From the NCBI RefSeq assembly GCF_036588685.1, contig NC_086383.1:51170448-51234447 (forward strand): 64,000 nt of DNA. The letters run 5' to 3'. Below are positions 35,401 through 42,776 of this stretch, piece after piece. Each line of letters begins with the position of its first letter. The stretch's first letter is position 1. The notes under the pieces are model-generated. The model was given only the letters and a program-made list of their open reading frames with translations, searched no databases and was not told where the DNA came from. This stretch comes from Mytilus trossulus (taxonomy: Eukaryota > Mollusca > Bivalvia > Mytilida > Mytilidae). The translations under genes and the position numbers were made by a program.

Positions 35401-37443
35401 TTGTCCTTTTTATTTATTTTTTTTAATTTGGTTTTTGTTTTTTTATTATTTTTTGTTTTTTGGTTTTTTTTTTCTGTTTTCAAAATAATTTATTCATTTA
35501 TATATTTTTATTTTTATTTATTTTTTCTGTATTATTATTGTTTTCTTTTTCTTCAATCTTCAATTTTCCGTCTTTTGATCCATATTTATATATATATTTA
35601 CTAAATTAGATATACCATTCTTTACATGCATGCTCATACATATATTTTTGTATTATATTGCTATAAATGTTAAATGGAGAAGACTTCATAAGTCTGTTTG
35701 ACTTGTGTCTTATCCAATTTGTACTTTAACAAATAAAATATGTTTAAACTAAAAAAAAAAATAACTAAAAGAAAAAGTATTGTAATAATATTTTTCTATT
35801 ATAATGACACTAAGTTATAATAAGAATTGTAAAAATGAGGTTAATGCCATCTAGGTTTAAGAGATTTTTGTTGTTTGATTGCTGTCTCATTCATGTACAC
35901 AGACATCTCCTTTTTTACCGTAACATAATATAATTTACTGTCAGAACAGTCTGTGAAGAATTGTCCGAGTAATATATAAGTGTTGTGATATGGGAGTTTT
36001 ACAGTGTTCTCTTTAAACTACCTAAATTACGTACATTCCTATCTTATTGGGCTATTGTGTCTGATGATATTCCTTTAATTAACATATTTTGAATAATCAT
36101 CAAATTACCTCTGATTTTACTCCACGTCTATCAAGCATATTCTTTAACTGGAACAATGTTCCTCTTTCACCAGATGATGAGCCTTTGAACAGCATATTAA
36201 ATGATTCCTGTAATAATGAGAATTACACAAAGCTATAATAATTATGTAAAGAAAGGCATTATTTCATAAACTCATATAAAACATAAAGTTAATTTCGGCT
36301 TGTTAATCAAATATAATGTTCAAAGTGACATACAAAATTTAAAAAAAAATTAAACTTAGTATTAAAGAATTCAATACTGAATACTTAGTAAAATATTTCA
36401 ATACTGAATACTTAGTAAAAGATTTCAATACTGAATACTTAGTAAAAGATTTCAATACTGAATACTTAGTAAAAGATTTCAATACTGAATACTTAGTAAA
36501 AGATTTCAATACTGAATACTTAGTAAAAGATTTCAATACTATATGACTACATTTTTACCAATCTGAAAAAAGTGTGCTCTTACCTGTAATGATATTATGT
36601 GGCCATGCCAGTCCTCGCTTTTCCAAACATATCCATCTAGCCTTTGCTCTGGTGTCCTTGCATCTTGCCTGGCTCTCTGTGCTCCATCACCCCTTTCTAC
36701 ACTTAATGCATCGCCACCAAGAAGTAATGGTATCATTTTACCGTTCTCTGTTGTTGGCACATACTGTTGCAGGTGTTCCATTATCTCAATCATCTGTTCC
36801 ATGATGTTCTCGTCTTTCTCTAAAATGCCTAACGGAATCTTTAAAAAAAAAAAGTTTGTTATTAACTTAAGTGTGCAGACATACAAATATTGTTTCATTA
36901 TATATGTTCTATATATATATAGAACATAGGTAATAAACGCTTGAACCAAGAATACAATATACATGGATTTATATATTTTAATTTTACCTGCAGTATCTTT
37001 TATCAATTGATCAATTATTTAATAAGGCCACACTTGAAAATATTTTGGTTTGTCCAAACCCTTCTCAAAGTTTTAAACAGTGGGTAGGTACATTAAGGAA
37101 GGCATTTTCTTTCTTTTTTTGACAAAGAGAAGTTAAAAGTGTTAAATGTTTTGTAGTCTCCATGTCTATCTGATAAAAAAAGAACTTTTTCAGATCAGGA
37201 AAAAAAAAGATTTTGAGCAGGCAGTCTAGAAGGTTAGATCAAACAAACATTATCTTTTTTATGGCCTAAAATAACAGCATAATTTTTTACTTTGTTTTCT
37301 CATAAAATTGATCATATCTACATGTACATGTACATTGAGACAAATTTATGTTTTAAAAATATTGTATCACTTACAATGTTGCTCTTTTTTTCTGATTGCT
37401 TCGAATATTGGTGCTGGATATGGTATTCCACTAAATGCTTCAT
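28342..37443 (-). CDS. DUF6589-domain protein, four exons, ~504 aa; candidate transposase
   Basis: Exons on the minus strand: 37,443-37,375, 36,838-36,584, 36,207-36,109 and 29,433-28,342. All junctions are phase 0 with GT-AG borders, and the exon lengths (69, 255, 99, 1092) are all multiples of three. The product carries features I associate with DUF6589: LLLGGDALSVERG (Asp at residue 66), ARTPEQRLDGY, SEDWHGH, SGERGTLFQLKNML, a Cys/His cluster CGYPGC...CRRNHRQTC (about 230-253), and HGGKGGNVPGDLALEFFN (about 367-384). The function of the family is unknown to me. Conserved Asp and Glu residues and its place in a TIR/TSD-bounded element suggest an RNase H-fold transposase; this is inference. 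The start ATG at 37,443 is a best guess: the frame is open upstream to a TGA at 37,491-37,489, and related proteins may have a longer N-terminus. Confidence 0.78.
29444..29454 (+). repeat. A11 target duplication, left of LINE
   Basis: Eleven A, equal to the eleven A at 35,751-35,761. On the minus strand it is the polypyrimidine tract of the DUF6589 exon 4 acceptor. Confidence 0.65.
29455..29504 (+). repeat. LINE 5'-end tandem unit, two copies of 25 bp
   Basis: GGTCCTGGGCATGCGCTAAT plus ATAGA, exactly repeated. Repeated 5' monomers in LINEs often act as promoters; here that is only inference. Confidence 0.8.
29700..30821 (+). CDS. LINE ORF1 protein, 373 aa, L1 ORF1p-like
   Basis: RNA-binding nucleic-acid chaperone of the LINE. 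The ATG is in a good context (AACAACATGG). A basic, proline-rich N-terminus (about 1-90) is followed by a long helical region with heptad-like spacing up to LEENQEQ-like LETRLENQEQYSRRTSL (about 110-200), which marks the end of the coiled coil in L1-type ORF1 proteins. RLENQEQYSRRTSLRFHNI leads into an RRM-like domain (about 200-290, with QVIVRFLSYRTRSKVY) and a C-terminal domain containing DGRIFAKT (about 290-345). No stop or frameshift. Similar ORF1 proteins occur in L1, CR1 and L2 LINEs, so it does not fix the clade. Confidence 0.88.
   Translation: MAAPTDQNNELNSEPLICSSQPVMSLNTPAIKPSNKRKELLSPELLPGTQKQTTRQIRRRNSVGDLREIEKKIPAPRKSIADKVLEALSSPDVINKIVPILAEKIGESFSSMIEEEVKKCVDQQVKPIAELVEQNGKRLDTDNIRISRLYSNVENVNEGVKSNTKIVNEIDTEVGTLFKRIADLETRLENQEQYSRRTSLRFHNIRVPIDPRTGKIPHPINTDIYILQVCNSKLGLNLTVNDIGRSHVIGKVKNGKSQVIVRFLSYRTRSKVYTNKKALKGDADGIFITENLTQYRTGLTQKLADLKYNHKIFAYWTSDGRIFAKTTDRGTKKLIKNYDDITALDTTTDDDNQHLSPSTTNQNSDENHSNGTD
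31021..31164. repeat. Foldback hairpin between LINE ORF1 and ORF2
   Basis: The left arm begins GTCCTATGGTATGGGACTC at 31,021 and reaches CATTCAACG. The right arm, ending at 31,164, is its imperfect complement (about 47 bases, roughly 80% matching), with a ~50-base AT-rich loop. It could be a MITE insertion or an RNA structure that affects ORF2 translation. Confidence 0.8.
31829..35341 (+). CDS. LINE ORF2 protein: 2A-like motif, APE endonuclease, reverse transcriptase, Cys/His C-terminus, 1170 aa
   Basis: Drives target-primed reverse transcription. The N-terminal ~95 residues are hydrophobic and end with GSVEQNPGP (93-101), a 2A-like ribosome-skipping motif with Ser where Asp is usual. The endonuclease follows, with INIRSLRNK, VTETHLD, CTYRPEW, ISGDLNSD and ISDHDAS (about 115-330). 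In the reverse transcriptase, NYRPISLISCIGK starts at about 620, with FCDFSRAFDKVWH, AGVPQGSVLGPLLF and catalytic LFADDTSF (about 779). The C-terminus has CRCG...EDSYHFFFKC (about 1094-1110), as in many Jockey/CR1-type elements. The ATG at 31,829 is the first in frame and lies upstream of the 2A. All catalytic residues are present and the frame is unbroken. Confidence 0.92.
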   Translation: MATCLITCYCLLYFYLMGNCIEQYRLAIGLFNSGKFHFSGSDNFCNGETFSEILLTNCRCSFLVVSLSLLQSLDPNINVLFLLFVLHFILIIGSVEQNPGPIEHENDFSRETDNSISICNINIRSLRNKIDFIQNFAEEFDIVTVTETHLDPNINNEELMIDSFSQNIFRKDRNNAGGGLLIYTKDDMSVTRKGVLENHIDETIWVEIRGKGQTFLLCCTYRPEWSGVEYWTRLNHAIELGYQYTENIVISGDLNSDLFSYNNNKLYDIIHQFNLKNVINKPTRVTDHSSTLLDPIILSDAIQFSFSDVLNVPDNISDHDASIIFLQCPKSETKSFKREIWLYEKTDVEKFSNMLNAIEWNELFSNVEEVDEMVTIFTEKILSIARESIPTKIVTIRGNDKHWFNSNIRKAIRIRDRLRKKSIKSKKETDINKYKKQRNKVNNMKKEAKENFEKNLENIILDNASDSKTYWKIMKMLIKPNRGSNNIPPLKNILNDNRFEEFADRDDEKCDILNKYFCFISSLADVDAQLPDFDKKTNNLLNDIVISTSEIVDIIKTINPKKASGPDVISHKMLKICPDKIAIPLCIIFNKSLHQCKYPSSWKIANVIALFKKGDSSLPSNYRPISLISCIGKVMERVVYKYVYNHLQRFKLIYEYQSGFLPKCSTVHQLLEIYNCILNSLEKKEISCFVFCDFSRAFDKVWHDGLLHKMKAYGINGNLLKWFRSYLSDRKQRVVIKQSSSKLCSISAGVPQGSVLGPLLFIIYINDIAERLISLCRLFADDTSFSCADRDAFQIETVINHDLEQLNEWSKKWLMSFNPDKTEIMLFSNVETPEMNFIFNGKNIPITNMHKHLGVTFSNDAKWNAHVDNIILSTSKHINMLRKLKYKLSRKNLEKLYLVFIRPLFEYASEVWDNIGVGYVKKLEQLQLQAARIVTGLPIFTSSRVIYEELGWETLAERRERRKIQMFYNIQNNNVPEYLSNLIPQKIQSMTVYPLRNGNDIIIPFCRLALTNDSFIPSTIRLWNNLDDSTRDVESINKFKTELKNRYPQSNIFVPKQYEFGNRKLNIILTQLRCFASSLNYDLYRVNIISDPSCRCGVNREDSYHFFFKCILYSDIRNKMFESLRWLPNDCKINIELLTSGSCLLSLEQNQNIFKNVFEFIKSSERFQIV
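35342..35750 (+). other. LINE 3' UTR
   Basis: Very T-rich from 35,390 to 35,600, with AATAAA at 35,732-35,737, 13 bases before the terminal A run. Confidence 0.75.
36109..36207 (-). CDS. DUF6589 gene exon 3
   Basis: 33 codons, ESFNMLFKGSSSGERGTLFQ onward, between CATTATTACAG and GAG|GTAATTT. Too short to stand out as an open frame; found by following the domain. Confidence 0.8.
36366..36540. repeat. 27-bp tandem array in DUF6589 intron 2
   Basis: Seven starts, at exact 27-base spacing from 36,371 to 36,533, of TCAATACTGAATACTTAGTA plus AAAGATT. The last copy is truncated. Copies are almost identical, so the expansion is recent. The array lies in the 376-bp intron between exons 2 and 3 of the DUF6589 gene. 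Confidence 0.93.
36584..36838 (-). CDS. DUF6589 gene exon 2
   Basis: 85 codons between TTTTTTTAAAG and CAG|GTAAGAG. Carries LLLGGDALSVERG and SEDWHGH, the best conserved part of the domain. Confidence 0.82.
37375..37443 (-). CDS. DUF6589 gene exon 1
   Basis: 23 codons, MKHLVEYHIQ...KKSNI, ending at a consensus donor ATT|GTAAGTG. It joins exon 2 in phase 0. Least certain of the four exons. Confidence 0.6.
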
Positions 37444-37532
37444 TGCGAAGTGGTATTTCCGGTTGACGGACTTTATCGACGAAGGCGTTCAGGCGTTAAT
37501 GTAGCCATCGTAGATCAGCGGAATATAACGAC

Positions 37533-37548
37533 TGAATTATTCGGGTTA
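37533..37548 (-). repeat. Right terminal inverted repeat of the RecQ/DUF6589 element
   Basis: Plus-strand TGAATTATTCGGGTTA; its complement matches the left end at 15 of 16 positions. Confidence 0.72.
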
Positions 37549-37557
37549 CTACTGTAC
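37549..37557 (+). repeat. 9-bp target duplication, right
   Basis: CTACTGTAC, identical to 23,387-23,395. Confidence 0.75.
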
Positions 37558-38990
37558 GGGTGTAATTGACACCTGTGTTGAATTTTACCTGAACATCAAA
37601 GAAGATGTATAATTATATGGCTTCACTTGACAGCTTGGGTGTCAAACATACTGGTAATCAACGATGTTTACCTCCGGCTAACTGCCGTTGTGTTAATCAA
37701 AACGATGTGTATAGGGAATATTGAAATACTTTTTTGTTACTTCCCTTTGTTTTAGCCTGTTTTCAGTTATTTTGCTTTTAAAGGTGTAAATTGTTAAAAG
37801 ACTATAAATGATTAATATTTTAATCAAATAATCATAAAATGATGTTGATTAAATGAATTTAAATGATTTTGGACAAATAAAAAAATTAAAATTTATAAAT
37901 TATTTTAGCAATCTAGACCTCCTTTCAAGGATTACATTGAAGTTTATATGATAAATTTGTTTCTTCAGGATTATAAGTTAACATACAATATGTACAACTA
38001 GACTAATTAAATGTCTAGTTGTCAGATTTATTAATTCCTAGTAAAATCTTGAAATTTATATCTGTAAATGATAGTATATATTAGATTATATTGTGTAAGC
38101 TAAGAAATAGCGATATATTTTACATTGTATTTAAGTCTTTTTAAGCTTTCTACAAATATGACTTTCATAATGCTTAAAATCCATGCAGTACTAGTGTTAG
38201 TGTGTGTTATTTTTTTAATTAATTTACGATGTTGCAAATATACATGTGGAGCTTATTTCTTTCTTATTTGTCTAAACATTTACAAATGATAAGGAGATGG
38301 AGACATGAACCAAAAATATATACAGATATATAAATATAATGATTTATTTGCAAGCAGTGAACAATCATTTGTCAAAAACAAAACAAAACAAGAAACAGAT
38401 TCTTCTTATTATTTTATTTTATTCAAATAGAGAGTCAATAAGGGAACTATAAACATTACAACTTGATGGAAATTTGAAGAAAAACACAATTTCTACATCA
38501 TTTGGTCACATTTACGACAAAATTTATGTCGATAAAAACATGATGTTTTGACAATTCAGTACTTAATAGATGCATAGTTCTTGGGGAAAAGTTTCATCAA
38601 ATAATATGAATATAAATGACTTTTTTGTGCTCATTTTTTACAGTGGGTTGTGATGATCTTCCATTTAGGTTACCCTCATTTGGAGTGTTGTTCCCAACCT
38701 GTTAAAGGTCCATCTTTGTGCATTATTCAAAATTGGAAATTTCAACAAGCATCTAATATTCTTAATCTGGAAAATAAACCCTGGTCTCCTAGCTTCATGT
38801 ATATTTTTTCTACCGATTTAATATATAAGTAGAATCATGCAAACAGACTTAAGGAAAAGGCATGTAAGTTCATCATACAAATATGACACTTTTTCTAGAC
38901 AATCCAGATCTTGCAAAATACGTCGCTAAAATGGTAACCTTTAAAAACCCATATGGGAACTTTCAAAAGTTGGCGGGTATGTAACAAGTC
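37558..38990. other. AT-rich spacer, no gene recognised
   Basis: Open frames are short and low-complexity. No RNA gene or known repeat recognised. Confidence 0.5.
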
Positions 38991-38994
38991 TTAC

Positions 38995-39260
38995 TATTTT
39001 TATGCTCAATTTATGGGCAATATGTTTTCTAGTCTGTCCGTCCATCCTGCTTCTGGTTATAAAGTTTATGGTCGAGGTAGTTTTTGATGAAGTTGAAATC
39101 CAATCAACTTGAAACTTAGTACACATGTGTTCCTCTTGATATAATCTTCTTAATTTTACTGCCAAATTAAAGATTTTACCTAATTTTCATAGTCAACAGA
39201 ACATAGAAAATGATTGTACAGATGGGAAATCCATGTACTTATGACCTTTTCTTGTTTGAA
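38995..39260 (+). repeat. Dispersed bivalve repeat (GGTAGTTTTTGATGAAGTTG), copy 1
   Basis: Shares GGTAGTTTTTGATGAAGTTG, CCAATCAACTTGAAACTTA, CATAGAAAATGAT and a final TTCTTGTTT with 46,165-46,450. Confidence 0.7.
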
Positions 39261-39441
39261 GAAAAAAATACATTTTAACAATAATGGAACAAAGCAGCCT
39301 GGGTAAGTGGGCCTGCTTTTATGGTAATTCAAGTTACTTTTTATTAACCTTCTTCCACTTCAGAGCTATCAGCTCTTTGATTTTTTTTAAAGATCAGCTA
39401 TTCAATAATTCAATTCTATGAAGCAGTTAGTATACTAGACT

Positions 39442-39641
39442 CAGGGGCGGATCCAGGATTTTTGAAACTAAGAGAGATATTTCCAAAAACGGAATTTATA
39501 TACCGTCGAGCGGAGCGAGCCGATTTTTTTTTTGACAACTTATTGTAAAAAACATATAAATCGTGAGTAACATGAGAACTCTTTTTTTTTCGTTCAAAGG
39601 GGAGAGTGTACGACCTCTACGTCAACCCGGATCCGCCACTG
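39442..39641. mobile_element. ~200-bp MITE with CAGTGGCGGATCC-type ends
   Basis: The left end CAGGGGCGGATCCAGG and the right end (inverted CAGTGGCGGATCCGGG) are complementary at most positions. It has no coding capacity. I see no clean target duplication, so the superfamily is open. Confidence 0.65.
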
Positions 39642-40751
39642 CGACTGCAACCTTGTCTAATATATTTATCATGAGATTTTCCGGAGAAATAAGTCCTGAA
39701 ACGAGTTGTACAATATATGCGCACCAGATTTCGCGCCCCCTGTCAAAAAAAGTCTGTTTCCTGTAATTGTGAAAGAAATGGAAAAAAAAGACGATTTTGT
39801 TAAGATATACTTTAAGATATAACCAAGATATTGTGAGAACACAGAAAAGTAAGTGAAAATAAAACAGACTTTATTCGAAAAAAAATGGTTCTTTTAGAAC
39901 GACAGTCGACATGCAAAAAAATATGAATTGATCAAAATTTTTCGTTACCAGTATATAACGACCTATTTACTATGTTTATGCAAAGAAATAAACAAGTTTC
40001 TAAAAATTGTGATCGCATAGAAGTTTTCATATCAATTATTAAACTTTACGAGTTGTCTCCACTTAACAGTCCTTGAATGGTCGATTTGAAGCTATGTCTT
40101 GTATTTCTTTCATATCTCTACTTTAACAAATTCACTCAAAAGGTATGATTCTTCCATAAGATTAGCAAAGTATTCTATAAAATATATAGTAAGTTAAAAA
40201 CTATATTTCAAATCACCATAAGATAGTTTCATTTATATCTTCACTTAATTATTCTGTTCTTACACAGTAAAAAAAAATTACCACAACAGCTGACATGGTG
40301 CGCATTTTCACAGTTTATGTGTTAACTATGAACGAAGTTTTTTACCCCAGTTTTGTGGGGTTTTTCGACCCCAGAAAAACGTGTTCATCCCACAAACCTG
40401 ATTATTTAGCACCAAGAAACAAGAAGAAAACAAATTGAGGGTAAATAAATTATCAAGAAACATGCATTAAAGTCATTCTTTAAAGTGGTGTTTTTTTAAA
40501 AATGTATTGGAGCAACCATTCAACTTTAAAAACAGGGGGGGTATGGGGGTATGTGTCCGAATTTTTTTTCGAGCAAAGCCTGAACAATTTTATTTACCTT
40601 TCATGTTTTTCAACGCTATCAATCAAATTATCTTTTTCAATATTTAACACTATAAGGTAAGGGGAAAATCTGGATTCAGAATATTTTTTTTGTCATCTTC
40701 TTGAACAGAATATTTTTTTCATCAAATTGGGGATCTAGGAAAAAACCATAA

Positions 40752-40782
<31 letters not shown>

Positions 40783-40905
40783 TTAAGTTAAATGGTCGTT
40801 CCCTTAACTTGAGATTTAAACGTAGACTAACTGATTGAGTTATGCAATATCATAATAGGGAATGTTGAGTTTTTTTTATAAAAGGATAATGTCATAATAT
40901 GACAA
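39642..40905. other. AT-rich spacer with a long poly(C)
   Basis: Holds a small stem ACCCCA/TGGGGT near 40,343-40,360 and the C39 run at 40,753-40,791. No gene seen. Confidence 0.5.
40753..40791 (+). repeat. Homopolymer C39
   Basis: 39 uninterrupted C. Poly(C) this long can form unusual structures and its length is unreliable in an assembly. Confidence 0.85.
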
Positions 40906-40908
40906 TAT

Positions 40909-41130
40909 TATAAGATGTAGTTTGATTGGCAATGAGACAACTCATATGAAGGGGATGTCAGCAAACATAGGCAACGGTTACGGTAAGGATTCAACAATGA
41001 GAAAAATCCATACTGTACAGTTGGCTTATAAACGCCCCGACTTGAAAAATGAGGAACAATTCAAAGGAAAAAACAAACGGCCTGAATTATAACAAAACAC
41101 TTTATGAAAAACAAATATGATTGACAGAAA
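40909..41130 (+). repeat. Diverged copy of the mussel GATGTGGTATGATTGCC repeat
   Basis: GATGTAGTTTGATTGGCAAT, GAGACAACTC, CAACAATGAGAAAAAT and ACGGCCTGAATTATA parallel the better copy at 41,950. Confidence 0.65.
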
Positions 41131-41759
41131 TTAACAGGGTTGTGGAAATATTTGTTGTGAGTAGTTGTCCCTAGGCAAGTAAAACTAAATTTTTTATTGT
41201 CGAGAAAAAAGTTACTTGCCCTGAATTTCACAATAAAAATTGAAGTAATTTATTGTAAGCTTGTATGATTCTTAATTTTTAACTGTTTGGATGTTTGTGA
41301 TATGTGTTTATGTGTGTGAATAAAAGGATGTACACATGTATATGGTTAACTTCAATAAGACAGAAACCCAACAGTAAAACAACCAAAAGACATGTGAAGG
41401 GCAATTTTGCAATGTTTTTTGAATGATGGCCAGTATACATATGTACATGGTTTAATACATGGTATAGATACATCCCTGTCATTTTATAAGTTTTGAAACC
41501 AGCGAAGAAATGACTAATTAATACATGTATTTATAATAAATGATTAGGTGTCCCTTTTATCTATTAAATTGCCAACAAATTAATACATTGTAACAATTTG
41601 TATATACTTTTAATTAGAAAGATGTGATTGTCGGTGTTTTCTACAAATTGTGCAAAAATTAAATTTATTTCAGAAGTTTCTTTACCATGTTTACTGGAGA
41701 ACCAAGGGCAGGGGAAATCTGATAAGCATGTTATTAAAGCATGACTTTTCAAATTCTCG

Positions 41760-41830
41760 TTCGTCCTGAATATGCATGACATATTTGCCACTGGACGTTA
41801 GGCAACCAACAATCAATCAATCAATCAAAT
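41760..41830 (+). repeat. Retroposon 3' tail with (ATCA)n
   Basis: CATATTTGCCACTGGACGTT, then CAACCAACAATCAATCAATC. It resembles the tail at 21,110-21,180; both look like 3' ends of retroposed elements. Confidence 0.5.
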
Positions 41831-41944
41831 TCTGGTTTTAATTTTTTCATATTCTCTGTCTTTTTCCCTCTCTGCTTTTATGTCCCCGCCGTAGCAGAGG
41901 GTGCATTTAGCTTTATCCTTGTCCGTCCATAGGTATGTACATAT

Positions 41945-42365
41945 AAAAAAGAAGATGTGGTATGATTGCCAATGAGACAACTATCCACAAAAGACCAAAA
42001 TGACACAAACATTAACAACTATAGGTCACCGTACGGCCTTCAACAATGAGCAAAGCCCAAACTGCATAGTCAGCTATAAAAGGCCCAGATAAGACAATGT
42101 AAAACAATTCAAACGAGAAAACTAACGGCCTTATTTATGTAAAAAAAATAAAAATGAACGAACGAACGACAAACAAATATGTAACACATAAACAAACGAC
42201 AACCACTGAATTACAGGCTCCTGACTTGGGACAGTTACATATATAAATAATGTTGCGGGGTTAAACATGTTAGCGGGATCCCAACCCTCTCCCTAACCTG
42301 GAACAGTGGTACATGTATAACAGTACAACATAAGAACGAACTATAAAAATCAGTTGAAAAAAGCT
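41945..42365 (+). repeat. Mussel dispersed repeat (GATGTGGTATGATTGCC)
   Basis: The best copy in the window: GATGTGGTATGATTGCCAAT, GGTCACCGTACGGCCTTCAA, CAACAATGAGCAAAGCCC, AACTAACGGCCTTATTT, then CTCCTGACTTGGGACAG. I recall it as one of the most abundant repeats in Mytilus. Its class is unknown to me. Confidence 0.72.
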
Positions 42366-42399
42366 TAACTCAACATGTACGTCTCAAAGTTGGTTTCCA

Positions 42400-42768
42400 T
42401 TCTTTAACTTAAATTTGCCTCAACCAATTGTTATGAAACTTATACTGATCGAATGCTTATTACCACAAAATACAGATCAAGTTTAATTTTGGTGGTGTCA
42501 CTTTAACCGTTCTAGAGTTATGCCCCTTTACAAAAGCTGAATTTTTTGTTTCTGTTTTCTAACTTAAGTTTGCCTCAAACAAATGTTATGAAACTTATAC
42601 ACAATGCTTATTACCACAAAATACAGATCAAGATTGATTTTTGGTGGTGTCACTTTTACTGTTCTAGAATTATGCCCCTTACAAAAGGAAAAATTGCTGA
42701 ATTTTTCGTTTCTGTTCTCTTTCTTAAGTTTGCCTCAACCAAATGGAATGAAACTTACAATGTATACA
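42400..42768 (+). repeat. ~190-bp diverged tandem units, interrupted by the hAT-like element
   Basis: TTGCCTCAA(A/C)CAA(A/T)T, GAAACTTATAC, TTATTACCACAAAATACAGA and TTATGCCCC recur about every 190 bases. The third unit continues on the far side of the hAT-like element at 44,511 with TTATTACTACAAAACACAGA. Confidence 0.75.
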
Positions 42769-42776
42769 CAATACTT

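Larger units (their letters stand above)
29455..35750 (+). mobile_element. Full-length LINE (CR1/L2-like), both ORFs intact
   Basis: 6.3-kb non-LTR retrotransposon in the last intron of the DUF6589 gene, in opposite orientation. Order: 5' UTR starting with two exact copies of a 25-bp unit (29,455-29,504), ORF1 (29,700-30,821), ~1-kb spacer, ORF2 with endonuclease and reverse transcriptase (31,829-35,341), T-rich 3' UTR, AATAAA at 35,732 and a terminal A11. Neither ORF has a lesion and the 5' end looks complete, so the copy could be young and possibly active. The clade is inferred from an L1-type ORF1, an APE endonuclease and CR1-like RT motifs. Confidence 0.88.
23396..37548. mobile_element. 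Candidate 14.2-kb two-gene DNA transposon (RecQ helicase + DUF6589)
   Basis: The left end is TAACTCGAATAATTCA (23,396-23,411). The right end, read inward on the minus strand from 37,548, is TAACCCGAATAATTCA. They match at 15 of 16 positions, and both are flanked by exact CTACTGTAC. The helicase ATG lies 182 bp inside the left end and the DUF6589 ATG 105 bp inside the right end, so both genes start at the edges and converge. About 6.3 kb of the length is a later LINE insertion, giving an original element of about 7.8 kb. Both genes have intact reading frames. I know of no named superfamily with this gene pair. The transposon reading is inference from ends, duplication and layout. Confidence 0.72.

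Noticed and set aside
36339-36536. Minus-strand frame with repeated FTKYSVLKS
   Set aside because: Artefact of the 27-bp array; it lies in an intron and has no recognisable domain.
37375-37488. Alternative frame reading VRQPEIPLRNEAFSGIPYP across DUF6589 exon 1
   Set aside because: It reaches the donor in the wrong phase for exon 2, while the MKHLVEYH frame joins in phase 0.
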